From Paenibacillaceae bacterium UBA6304 (GTDB lineage Bacteria; Bacillota; Bacilli; Paenibacillales; Paenibacillaceae), in the NCBI GenBank assembly GCA_002439285.1, contig DJTQ01000121.1, forward strand, positions 1 through 16,942: a DNA stretch of 16,942 nt, given 5' to 3'. Shown here piece after piece: positions 6,789-14,171 of this stretch (position 1 is the first letter of the stretch; each line of letters starts with the position of its first letter). A program made the position numbers and the translations under genes. The notes beneath the pieces were generated by a model that ran no database searches, was not told the DNA's origin, and saw only the letters and a list, made by a program, of their open reading frames with translations.

Positions 6789-7445
6789 TTATAAAAGCTG
6801 TTTGACTCGCTTAACTGAATCCTCGAGAGGTTGTCCCGGTATAAAAATACTCGAAGTGCCGCATACCAGCATGTCAGCGCCATTCCGGACCACCTCCGGG
6901 ATAATCGCGTTGCTGATGTTTCCGTCGACTTCTATAGCGATCTCCAGGCCCTCTTGCTCGAATTTCGCCTTTAGATCTTTGATTTTACGCAGCGTACTAG
7001 GAATGAACTTCTGCCCGGCGAATCCGGGGTTCACGGTCATTATGCAGACGTAATCCAGAATATCCATGATGTAATCCAGCGTGCATAACGGAGTCGATGG
7101 ATTAAGCGCTACGCCAGCTTTAAGTCCATAACTCTTAATCTGCTGAAGTGCTCTTTGCAGATGCACCTTGGACTCCGCGTGGACGGAAATCATATCTGCC
7201 CCTGCTTCGGCAACCGATGCTATGAATCTCTCAGGCTCCTCGACCATGAGATGCGCATCGAATGGTTTGTTGGTATACGGACGCAAAGCTCTTATCAGGT
7301 CAGGCCCTAAAGTAATATTAGGAACAAAGTGGCCATCCATAATATCAAAATGATAGAAGTCAACCTCGGCCAAATCCAACTGCCGGATATTCTCGACCAA
7401 TCTGCCCAGATCGGCGCACATGATTGAAGGACCTATCGTAACCAC
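6789..7445 (-). CDS. Ribulose-phosphate 3-epimerase family protein, AlsE-like
   Basis: 218 residues forming the Rpe TIM barrel: PSIMCADL at the N-terminus, YHFDIMDGHFVPNITLGP with metal ligands His32 and Asp34, AHLMVEEPE with His65, MTVNPGFAGQKFIP, and EVDGN with catalytic Asp174. It inverts C3 of a ketose phosphate. The motifs PSIMC, GFAGQ and GTSSIF are closer to what I recall of D-allulose-6-phosphate 3-epimerase AlsE (PSLMC, GFAGQ, GTSGLF) than of Rpe (PSILS, GFGGQ), so D-allulose 6-phosphate to D-fructose 6-phosphate is a serious alternative to ribulose/xylulose 5-phosphate. The start is GTG 7445, with Shine-Dalgarno AAGGGGAG (complement of 7453-7460) 7 nt upstream; the nearby ATG at 7452 is out of frame. 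First gene of the minus-strand operon with the kinase. Confidence 0.9.
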   Translation of the reverse strand: MVTIGPSIMCADLGRLVENIRQLDLAEVDFYHFDIMDGHFVPNITLGPDLIRALRPYTNKPFDAHLMVEEPERFIASVAEAGADMISVHAESKVHLQRALQQIKSYGLKAGVALNPSTPLCTLDYIMDILDYVCIMTVNPGFAGQKFIPSTLRKIKDLKAKFEQEGLEIAIEVDGNISNAIIPEVVRNGADMLVCGTSSIFIPGQPLEDSVKRVKQLL

Positions 7446-7501
7446 GCGGCATCTCCCCTTATATTCCCAGTTTGAATCCTAAAGCCGTCTTCTATAATTA
7501 G

Positions 7502-7560
7502 ACTATATTAATTAACGCTGCCAAAAGAATGAACATATCCAATGACTCATAGGAACAAAG
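7502..7560 (-). promoter_or_regulatory. Predicted operator and promoter of the epimerase-kinase operon
   Basis: On the minus strand, TTTGTTCC (7559-7552) and TGGATATGTTCATTC (7541-7527) form two TGTTC half-sites starting 22 bp apart. The block is 30/38 identical to the one in front of the sugar-binding protein gene. A -10-like TATAGT lies at 7507-7502, 20 nt after TTCATT, and no good -35 is present, as expected for an activator-dependent promoter. The site lies between divergent genes, so it might also affect the sensor kinase gene. Confidence 0.65.
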
Positions 7561-7728
7561 ATAAGCGTATCTCAGAGCCGGCAACCAAAGTGAATCAATG
7601 ATTTGTGCCATAAGGATACAACGTTTGTTCTATTCTGTAGTGCGCTGAAGTCTACTAAAATAGGTATAACTCGGATCCAAAGACGGAATCAGTTCCATAG
7701 ACGGAAGCGGAAGGGAGATTGTACGAAC

Positions 7729-9519
7729 ATGAAGACTGTCTATCGTAAAATCAAGCCGAAGAGTTTAAAGGGGAAGCTCTTCGTATCTATGCTCGTCCTC
7801 ATTATCGTTCCTTTGATCATTCTGAATGTGTATTTATTTAACGAATTCGAAGGGGCCTTGCAGGACAAGATTGTTACGCAGAGCTCCGAAGGCTTGGATC
7901 AACTGAAGCAATCGACGGAGGATCTGATGAGCTTGGTCTACAAAACAAAGGTCATGGTCCAGAACGACAGCGTGATTCAAGAAGTGTTAACCGAGCCTGA
8001 GAAATATAACGTGCTGGAGCGAAAGAACCGTATTGAGCAGGTTTTAAAAAATATCGATAACAGCATTTTTTTATTTAATTCGCAAATTGTCTATTATACT
8101 TTACTCGACTTCAATGGAAACGTTTACACCTCGTTCCAACCCCAAGAAGGGTTGAATTACGATACGCTTAGATCCGAAAGTTGGGCACAGCAAATAAACG
8201 AGGATCGTCCCTATCTATGGATTGGCAATGATCCCAATTATGTCGCGAGAGATATTACGAGCAGCAAGTCTCTACTGACGCTGAGCTCGAAGATGAGAGA
8301 TACGAATAATAATTCGTTTAGTCTGGCAAGAATCAGCATCGACTATGAAACCTGGTTCAAAACCGCCGTACAGAGCAATGAGGAGCATCAATATTACATT
8401 ATTAATCAGGAGGGCTCGCTGGTCTCCTCGGTGAATAGCGAACAAGCACCGGATCCCGACATCCGATCTTTCTTTAGAGAAACGACGGAAACAAGCGGGT
8501 TTTATTTTGATAAAGGCACGGATTCACTCATCAACTATCGAAGCATTCCCCAGTTGGACTGGTACTTTGTCGATGTGATTCCCAGGAAGGTGCTGTTCAA
8601 TGAAGTACGTCTGCTAAAAGTTAAGTTCTTTAGTATTTTTATAGCCTTTGTCTTTCTGTTCATAGGTATGAATATGTTCATTTCCTATAAATTCACCAGA
8701 CCCTTAACGGTGCTGGAGAAGAAAATGAGCAGTATCGTCAATCACAATTTGAAATTAACTATCGCCGAGAAGAACTATACGGGTGAAATCCTCCAATTGA
8801 TCCGATCGTTCAACCGGATGTCGACGGATATGAATACGATGGTGAAATTGCTGAAGGATGAGCAGAAGCAAAGGGAAATGGTTCATTTTCAGATGTTATT
8901 GTCACAAATCAACCCGCATTTCTTACTGAACACATTAAATACGATCAAGTGGCTGGCCATTCGGAAAGGCGATAAGGATATCCCTGATATTTGCGTATCG
9001 CTAGGCCACATCCTGGAGACAAGTCTGCATTCGGAGGTGGAGCTTATCCATCTCAAAGACGAGCTTAAACTAATCGAGGATTACTTGCTCATTCATGAAT
9101 TGCGCTTCAACGATCAGTTGAATGTTCAGTATGAATATAGCGCGGGATTGGATTACGCCCTGGTGCCTAAGCTAGGCATTCAGCCTTTAATAGAAAATTC
9201 GATTATTCATGGGATTGCGCCGCTTAAAGGAAAAGGAACGATTATCGTCCGGGTCTTCACACGGGACAGACTTCTCTATATCGAAATCGAAGACAATGGA
9301 GTCGGCATTATGGAGCAGCATCGGCAACCGCGAGAGAGGAGCCGCAAAGGGATCGGCCTGCAAAACCTGAAGGATCGACTGCATATTCTGTTCAAGGAAG
9401 ACGGTAAGTTGGATGTGATCCCGTTAGAGCAAGGGACATTGGTGCGGATGCAATTGCCTTATTTGCTCTCTAAACCATACGAAAGGACTGATCATTATGT
9501 GGAAAGTGCTTCTTGTTGA
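7729..9519 (+). CDS. YesM-type sensor histidine kinase
   Basis: 596 residues from ATG 7729, preceded by AAGGGAG (7711-7717); an upstream in-frame TTG at 7603 would add 42 residues with no membrane-protein logic and is rejected. TM1 lies around residues 17-37, then an extracellular domain of about 260 residues of dCache-like length, TM2 around 300-320, a HAMP segment (KFTRPLTVLEKKM), the His_kinase motif QINPHFLLNTLN with His397, and a HATPase domain with N-box IENSIIHG (Asn490), EDNGVGI and GIGLQNL. Proteins of this family sense extracellular saccharides, or a sugar-binding protein, and phosphorylate an AraC-type response regulator. The gene overlaps its regulator gene by 23 nt. A catabolite-responsive-element-like sequence lies inside the coding region at 8115-8128. 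Confidence 0.95.
   Translation: MKTVYRKIKPKSLKGKLFVSMLVLIIVPLIILNVYLFNEFEGALQDKIVTQSSEGLDQLKQSTEDLMSLVYKTKVMVQNDSVIQEVLTEPEKYNVLERKNRIEQVLKNIDNSIFLFNSQIVYYTLLDFNGNVYTSFQPQEGLNYDTLRSESWAQQINEDRPYLWIGNDPNYVARDITSSKSLLTLSSKMRDTNNNSFSLARISIDYETWFKTAVQSNEEHQYYIINQEGSLVSSVNSEQAPDPDIRSFFRETTETSGFYFDKGTDSLINYRSIPQLDWYFVDVIPRKVLFNEVRLLKVKFFSIFIAFVFLFIGMNMFISYKFTRPLTVLEKKMSSIVNHNLKLTIAEKNYTGEILQLIRSFNRMSTDMNTMVKLLKDEQKQREMVHFQMLLSQINPHFLLNTLNTIKWLAIRKGDKDIPDICVSLGHILETSLHSEVELIHLKDELKLIEDYLLIHELRFNDQLNVQYEYSAGLDYALVPKLGIQPLIENSIIHGIAPLKGKGTIIVRVFTRDRLLYIEIEDNGVGIMEQHRQPRERSRKGIGLQNLKDRLHILFKEDGKLDVIPLEQGTLVRMQLPYLLSKPYERTDHYVESASC
8115..8128. promoter_or_regulatory. Possible catabolite-responsive element (cre) inside the sensor kinase gene
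   Basis: TGGAAACGTTTACA, preceded by A, fits the CcpA-binding consensus WTGNAANCGNWNNCAW except for the final base; against TGWAANCGNTNWCA only the third base differs. It is near-palindromic and about 390 bp into the gene, where a CcpA complex could act as a transcription roadblock. A chance match in coding sequence cannot be excluded. Confidence 0.35.
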
Positions 9520-10954
9520 GGATGAGATGTTCGTCAGGGAATCCGTTAAAATGATCGTCAATTGGGAGGAGCTCGGCTTCACTATCCAAGGGGAAGCGAA
9601 CAACGGAGAGGAAGCCCTACAATTGCTCCAAGACAAGCACTTTGATCTTGTTATTACGGATATCAAAATGCCGGTCATGGATGGAGTCGAGCTATTGAAG
9701 CAGGCCAGAGAGCTGGATTTGAAATGCAAATTTATCATGTTAAGCTGCCTGAATGAATTTGAATATGTGAGACAAGCCCTGGAATTCGGGGCATCGAATT
9801 ATATTTTGAAGCTCTCCATGAGTATCTCCAGTCTGGTCGAGGCTTTAAGCAAGATTAAGTCGGAACTTGAAGTACAGTCCCAATACTCCGATCAGAAGAT
9901 TAATGTGTTCTATCAGCAGATTTGGAGCAAGATTACGGAACTAGGGCCTGATGAGCAGGAGGCGGTCCCCTTCGTCATGCACGAGCTCCAGCATTTCAAT
10001 CTAACGATTGTTTCCGTCATTCGCGGTGCAGAGTGTTGGGAAGCCATGGATCATATTAAAAAGCTGCCTTTTATCGACTTTAGTTATGCGGAGGCGGCCC
10101 ACTTGTATCACGGCGAAGGTCTGACCACCGTGTTTATTTGGCATAAACCGGGGGTGCCGCTCATGGATGTTTCGGCGGCGGCCAATCACGAATATGCGGG
10201 AGTATATGCAACCAACCTTCACTATTCGCAATTGCCGATGCAGTGGTCAAGGCTCATTCAGCAGATGGGCTTTGCTTGGTACGAAGGAACAAAGGGCATT
10301 TTTTCGACAGATGAAATGGAATATAAGGATTCGGCCCTCTATTTTGCATGGAGAAAAAAACGCGAGCTTATGTCCAGCTTCGAAAAACTGGAGGAGGAGC
10401 CCTGCTATGAAATCATCGAGGAGATCTGGAAGGAGATGCACAATAGCCATTTATCCATGGTCCGAGTCAAAAGAATAGCGGCGGATATTGATTACACCGT
10501 ATATTCGATGGTTCAGAAGGGAAGCAACAACCAAAGCGCGCTGTTCGAGACAAGTAGCCATGAGCAATTAAAGAGAGAAATTATGGACAAATTGCACATG
10601 TATCTGCACGAATACAAACAAACCCAGCCTACCATCATGACGGATCATCCGGAAGTGAATAAGGTAATCACCTATATTAACGATCATTTCCATAGGGACA
10701 TCTCGGTAAAGAGCATGGCTGCCATGATTTCCATGGACGAAAATTATTTCAGTAGTCTGTTCAAAGCGAAAACGAAAGAAAGCCTGATTACGTATGTGCA
10801 TCACCTACGCATTAATAAGGCGATGTTTTATTTGACGCAGACCGATCTGACGATCCAGCAAATTTCCGAAAAGGTAGGGTTCAAGAATATCAATTATTTC
10901 AACCGGATCTTCAAACGGATTACGGGGGCAACCCCTTCGCAATATCGAGAATGA
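9497..10954 (+). CDS. AraC-type response regulator (YesN-like)
   Basis: 485 residues. An N-terminal CheY-like receiver has the acidic pocket VEDE (residues 8-11), phosphoacceptor Asp55 in TDIKMPVMDG and the conserved lysine in NYILKLS, where the usual proline after Lys is Leu. A middle region of about 240 residues has no recognised motif. The C-terminal 100 residues (about 383-485) are an AraC DNA-binding domain with two helix-turn-helix units, ending in the classic VGFKNINYFNRIFKRITGATPSQYRE pattern. Start ATG 9497 overlaps the kinase gene by 23 nt and has AAAGGA upstream. It should bind direct-repeat sites when phosphorylated; the repeated element in front of the importer gene begins 3 nt after its stop codon and is the obvious target. 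Confidence 0.95.
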   Translation: MWKVLLVEDEMFVRESVKMIVNWEELGFTIQGEANNGEEALQLLQDKHFDLVITDIKMPVMDGVELLKQARELDLKCKFIMLSCLNEFEYVRQALEFGASNYILKLSMSISSLVEALSKIKSELEVQSQYSDQKINVFYQQIWSKITELGPDEQEAVPFVMHELQHFNLTIVSVIRGAECWEAMDHIKKLPFIDFSYAEAAHLYHGEGLTTVFIWHKPGVPLMDVSAAANHEYAGVYATNLHYSQLPMQWSRLIQQMGFAWYEGTKGIFSTDEMEYKDSALYFAWRKKRELMSSFEKLEEEPCYEIIEEIWKEMHNSHLSMVRVKRIAADIDYTVYSMVQKGSNNQSALFETSSHEQLKREIMDKLHMYLHEYKQTQPTIMTDHPEVNKVITYINDHFHRDISVKSMAAMISMDENYFSSLFKAKTKESLITYVHHLRINKAMFYLTQTDLTIQQISEKVGFKNINYFNRIFKRITGATPSQYRE

Positions 10955-10957
10955 TGG

Positions 10958-11015
10958 TTTTGTTCCATCTAGTTAATGGATATGTTCATTCATTTCCTCT
11001 TCATAACTTTATAAG
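10958..11015 (+). promoter_or_regulatory. Predicted operator and promoter of the sugar importer operon
   Basis: TTTGTTCC (10959-10966) and TGGATATGTTCATTC (10977-10991) give TGTTC half-sites at 10961 and 10983, 22 bp apart. The block matches 30/38 bases of the inverted copy at 7523-7560. TATAAG (11010-11015) is a good -10 box 19 nt after TTCATT; the -35 position overlaps the second half-site and is poor, typical of an AraC-activated promoter. The binding protein is inferred. Confidence 0.65.
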
Positions 11016-11058
11016 ATGGACACCGTAAGACAAATCAATGGATGGAGGCCAAATGAAC

Positions 11059-12369
11059 ATGAAAAGAATCGGCGCGGTTGTAGCTGCTGTTTTGATTGCA
11101 TTATCCGTTCTTTCCGCTTGCTCCAGTAATAACAAAGAATCAAGTGCTCAAGCGGACCCATCAAAGGGGTCTTCGGGCAAAGTGGTGAACCTGACGTTCT
11201 GGGGAGGCGTTCCGGCCGAAGCGGGCCCGCAGGAAATCGTCGATACGTGGAACAAAGAGCATCCTGATATCCAGGTGACTTACGTTCGTTACGTCAATGA
11301 TGACAGCGGTAACTTGAAACTGGATACAGCGATCACTTCGGGCCAGAATGTAGACTTATTCGCCAACTATACCAAACCCTTGTTAGAGAAGCGGGCGTCA
11401 TCCGGCTCGGCTCTCGATCTAAGTCAATTCACGGACTATAACATCGACGAGAAGATGGGACCGAGCGCGAAGGAATGGGCGGTGGACGACAAATATTATG
11501 CCATGCCCACCAAGAGAAACATTCACTTTGTTTGGTTAAATAAGGATGCACTCGATGAGGCGGGATTGCCCGTTCCGACCGATTGGACCTTAGCCGATGT
11601 GGAGAAATATGCGAAAGCGTTGCAAACCGATTCGAGATGGGGCTATTCGACCTTTCCGTTCTACAGAGATATCGTTCCGTTCGACGGATCCTTAGCGGTA
11701 CAAGGCTATGTCAAGGAAGACGGCACTTCCAACCTCGGTGCTCCCATCGTAGCGGAAGCGCTGAAGCTGCATTACGATATGATGCACACCTCTAAAGTGA
11801 GTCCGCCGATCAGCTTGATCGAGACGACAAAAATGAATATGATCGCCGAGTTCCTGAGCAATAAGCTGGCGATGATGAATGCCGGAGAATGGGTTTTCCG
11901 GGATGCCAACAATATTCAGGATTATCCGCGTGACTTTACCGTTGCATTTGCCCCGCTTCCGCGCATTACAGAGGAGCAGGACGATTTTAGATCCCTGGGC
12001 GGCTTGGGCGATGCGATCGCGATTAATGCGAAATCGAAATACAAAGAAGAAGCATGGGAGTTCTTGAAGTGGTACGCCGATGAAGGCATGCTTCCTCAGG
12101 CTTCGGGAGGCCGGATTCCGGCATCGAAGGATGCGGATCAAGACAAGGCCATGGAGCTATTGCTCGGCGATTTGAAAGATAAATACGACGTAGAGTCTCT
12201 GGAGAGAGTTCTGTCGAATGAACTACCTACCTTCCAGGCGACTCTTCCGCAAGAGGTCATGGACATAAGAAGCGATGAATTCGACAAGTATTACATTAAC
12301 GCCCAGTCCTTAGAAGATACGATTAAGAATGTCGTGAAGAGACATAACGATTTTATGAAGAGACATTAA
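11059..12369 (+). CDS. Sugar ABC transporter substrate-binding lipoprotein
   Basis: 436 residues from ATG 11059, chosen for spacing from GGAGG (11044-11048); ATG 11053 is nearly as good, while ATG 11038 precedes the Shine-Dalgarno and is unlikely. A lipoprotein signal peptide ends at the lipobox LSAC, with Cys21 the lipidated residue, then a Ser/Asn-rich linker. The mature part has the family 1 solute-binding pattern (NLTFWGGVP, DIQVTYV, WLNKDALDEAGLPVPTDW, AWEFLKWYADEG). Anchored to the outside of the membrane, it captures a sugar or oligosaccharide for the two permeases downstream. It is the first gene of the putative regulon controlled by the preceding operator. The ligand cannot be read from sequence. 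Confidence 0.94.
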   Translation: MKRIGAVVAAVLIALSVLSACSSNNKESSAQADPSKGSSGKVVNLTFWGGVPAEAGPQEIVDTWNKEHPDIQVTYVRYVNDDSGNLKLDTAITSGQNVDLFANYTKPLLEKRASSGSALDLSQFTDYNIDEKMGPSAKEWAVDDKYYAMPTKRNIHFVWLNKDALDEAGLPVPTDWTLADVEKYAKALQTDSRWGYSTFPFYRDIVPFDGSLAVQGYVKEDGTSNLGAPIVAEALKLHYDMMHTSKVSPPISLIETTKMNMIAEFLSNKLAMMNAGEWVFRDANNIQDYPRDFTVAFAPLPRITEEQDDFRSLGGLGDAIAINAKSKYKEEAWEFLKWYADEGMLPQASGGRIPASKDADQDKAMELLLGDLKDKYDVESLERVLSNELPTFQATLPQEVMDIRSDEFDKYYINAQSLEDTIKNVVKRHNDFMKRH

Positions 12370-12385
12370 CGCTGACTAACATACG

Positions 12386-12418
12386 GAATGAGGACATTGA
12401 CGGCAATGCTCCTCATTC
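12386..12418 (+). promoter_or_regulatory. Strong intercistronic hairpin after the binding-protein gene
   Basis: GAATGAGGA (12386-12394) pairs perfectly with TCCTCATTC (12410-12418); the stem continues as CATTG/CAATG with a one-base bulge (C12409) around an ACGG loop, about 14 bp in all. No T tract follows, so it is not a good terminator. The position, between the binding protein and the membrane genes, is where hairpins often protect an upstream mRNA 3' end and raise binding-protein levels. Confidence 0.65.
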
Positions 12419-12435
12419 TATTAGGAGAGTTGCAT

Positions 12436-13320
12436 ATGAAGCTTAACTGGATGAGACGGCAACAGCTGGTAGGGTATATGTTCATTGCACCTAATATGAT
12501 CGGCGTTTCATGTTTCATTATTATCCCTGCCCTATTTTCTATTATTCTGGCTTTTACGAATTGGGAATTTCCGCGGCTGAGTGCCGATTTTGTCGGGATG
12601 ACTAATTTCTCAAGACTTTTCCAAGACGAGGTCTTCTATCAGTCTTTAAAGAATACGCTGATCTTTCTAGGATCCGTTCCTATATCCGTAGGCCTCGGAT
12701 TTCTGGTTGCGATTGTTCTAAACAAAAGTGTGTATTTGAAAAATATGCTTCGCACCATGTTCTTCCTGCCGTACATCACAACGGGGATCGCAATTGCTTT
12801 CGTATGGATGTTGATCTTCCAGCCTGTTGACGGTCCGGTGAACACCTTGTTAAAGAGTATGGGGATCGTTCATCCTCCGGGTTGGCTGTCCTCGACCTCA
12901 TCCGCGATCTTCGTCTTCGATATTATCTGGATCTGGTTCTTGCTCGGATACAACGTCATTATTTATTTGGCGGCCTTACAGGAGGTTCCCTCGGAATTGC
13001 TTGAAGCTTCCAAGATCGATGGCGCTCGCAGGATGCATACGATCAGGTACATTATCTGGCCTTTGGTCAGCCCGTCCACCCTGTTCTTACTGATGACGGG
13101 ATTTATCACTTCGATCAAACAAATGGGGATCTTCCAAGCCATCACCGACGGTGGTCCTGGAGACAGCACCACCGTGCTTTCCCTATTCATCTATAAGACA
13201 GCTTTTAGATATTACGATATGGGGTATGCTTCCGCAATTTCGGTTATTCTGCTGCTGATCATCATCGTCATTACAGCCATCCAATGGTTTGCACAGAAAA
13301 AATGGGTTCATTATTCATGA
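12436..13320 (+). CDS. Sugar ABC transporter permease, MalF/UgpA type
   Basis: 294 residues from ATG 12436, with Shine-Dalgarno TTAGGAGAG (12421-12429); an in-frame ATG at 12388 lies inside the hairpin and lacks a good site. About six TM helices: the first in GYMFIAPNMIGVSCFIIIPALFS, later ones including a cluster near the C-terminus (VILLLIIIVITAIQW). The EAA loop that docks the ATPase is at about residues 186-205 (EASKIDGARRMHTI). It forms the translocation channel with the next gene product. The gap after the binding-protein gene is 66 nt and contains the hairpin. Confidence 0.94.
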   Translation: MKLNWMRRQQLVGYMFIAPNMIGVSCFIIIPALFSIILAFTNWEFPRLSADFVGMTNFSRLFQDEVFYQSLKNTLIFLGSVPISVGLGFLVAIVLNKSVYLKNMLRTMFFLPYITTGIAIAFVWMLIFQPVDGPVNTLLKSMGIVHPPGWLSSTSSAIFVFDIIWIWFLLGYNVIIYLAALQEVPSELLEASKIDGARRMHTIRYIIWPLVSPSTLFLLMTGFITSIKQMGIFQAITDGGPGDSTTVLSLFIYKTAFRYYDMGYASAISVILLLIIIVITAIQWFAQKKWVHYS

Positions 13321-13333
13321 AAGGATAGAACAT

Positions 13334-14146
13334 ATGCGAAAACTTATATTAACTGTCATCATGTTCCTGTTTGCATTGCTCATGATCTATCCATTTTTGT
13401 GGATGATAAGCACTTCCTTTAAGCAACCCTTTGAAGTGTTCCAGTATCCCTTCCAATGGATATCCGATCACCCTACGCTGAAATATCATGAGAATGTATG
13501 GACGGGGCCGGCCAGCTTCGTCACCTATTATCTGAATTCGTTGAAAGTATCGATCATTAGTACGGTTGGAGCGGTGTTCTTTGCCGCGGTGGCCGCTTAT
13601 GGATTTTCAAGAATCGAATTTAAAGGCAGAGAAACGTTGTTCTTAATCTATCTCGTAGCCATGATGGTTCCGAATCAAATTATATTCGTTCCTAAATTCA
13701 TTCTGTTTAACGCCATGGGGATCTACAACACGCATATGGCTTTGATCTTGCCCGGTGTCTTTACCGTGCTGGGGGTGTTCATGCTTCGGCAATTTTTCAT
13801 TGCCGTACCGAAGGATATTTCGGAATCGGCGATGCTCGACGGTGCGGGCCATATGAGCATCTTTCTGCGAATTATGCTGCCGATGGCCAAGCCCTCGTTA
13901 GCCACCTTCGCGATTATCGATTTCTCGTGGCACTGGAATGATTTTGAGAACGCTCTCATTTTCTTGTTGGATGAGAGACTGTACACGGTCTCGCTTGGCT
14001 TGCAAAATTTTGTGCTGGAGAACAGCGTGGACTACAACGGAATGATGGCAGCGGCTACCGCCGGGATGATTCCGATGATAATTGTATTTCTGTTTGGTCA
14101 GAAATTTATCGTAGAGGGATTAGCGAGCTCTGCTGTTAAGGGTTGA
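13334..14146 (+). CDS. Sugar ABC transporter permease, MalG/UgpE type
   Basis: 270 residues from ATG 13334, with AAGGA (13321-13325) starting immediately after the stop of the previous gene. Typical CUT1 second-permease features: the N-terminal helix followed by MIYPFLWMISTSFK, the EAA loop at about residues 160-182 (ESAMLDGAGHMSIF) and the end EGLASSAVKG. It completes the heterodimeric channel. No cognate ATPase gene is in the operon so far; CUT1 importers of this group commonly share a multitask MsmX/MsmK-type ATPase encoded elsewhere. The gene is followed 25 nt later by the FAD enzyme gene, most likely co-transcribed. Confidence 0.94.
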   Translation: MRKLILTVIMFLFALLMIYPFLWMISTSFKQPFEVFQYPFQWISDHPTLKYHENVWTGPASFVTYYLNSLKVSIISTVGAVFFAAVAAYGFSRIEFKGRETLFLIYLVAMMVPNQIIFVPKFILFNAMGIYNTHMALILPGVFTVLGVFMLRQFFIAVPKDISESAMLDGAGHMSIFLRIMLPMAKPSLATFAIIDFSWHWNDFENALIFLLDERLYTVSLGLQNFVLENSVDYNGMMAAATAGMIPMIIVFLFGQKFIVEGLASSAVKG

Positions 14147-14171
14147 CTATTGCGAGAGGGGTAAGTGAGAG

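Noticed and set aside
7603..7728. N-terminal extension of the sensor kinase from TTG 7603
   Set aside because: The extension is hydrophilic and precedes a normal membrane-anchor N-terminus at ATG 7729, which has its own AAGGGAG Shine-Dalgarno.
11692..12141. 149-codon minus-strand open frame inside the binding-protein gene
   Set aside because: Fully contained in a well-recognised solute-binding protein gene, with no motif or ribosome binding site of its own.
12386..12418. Intrinsic terminator after the binding-protein gene
   Set aside because: The hairpin is strong but no T run follows; downstream permease genes clearly continue the operon.
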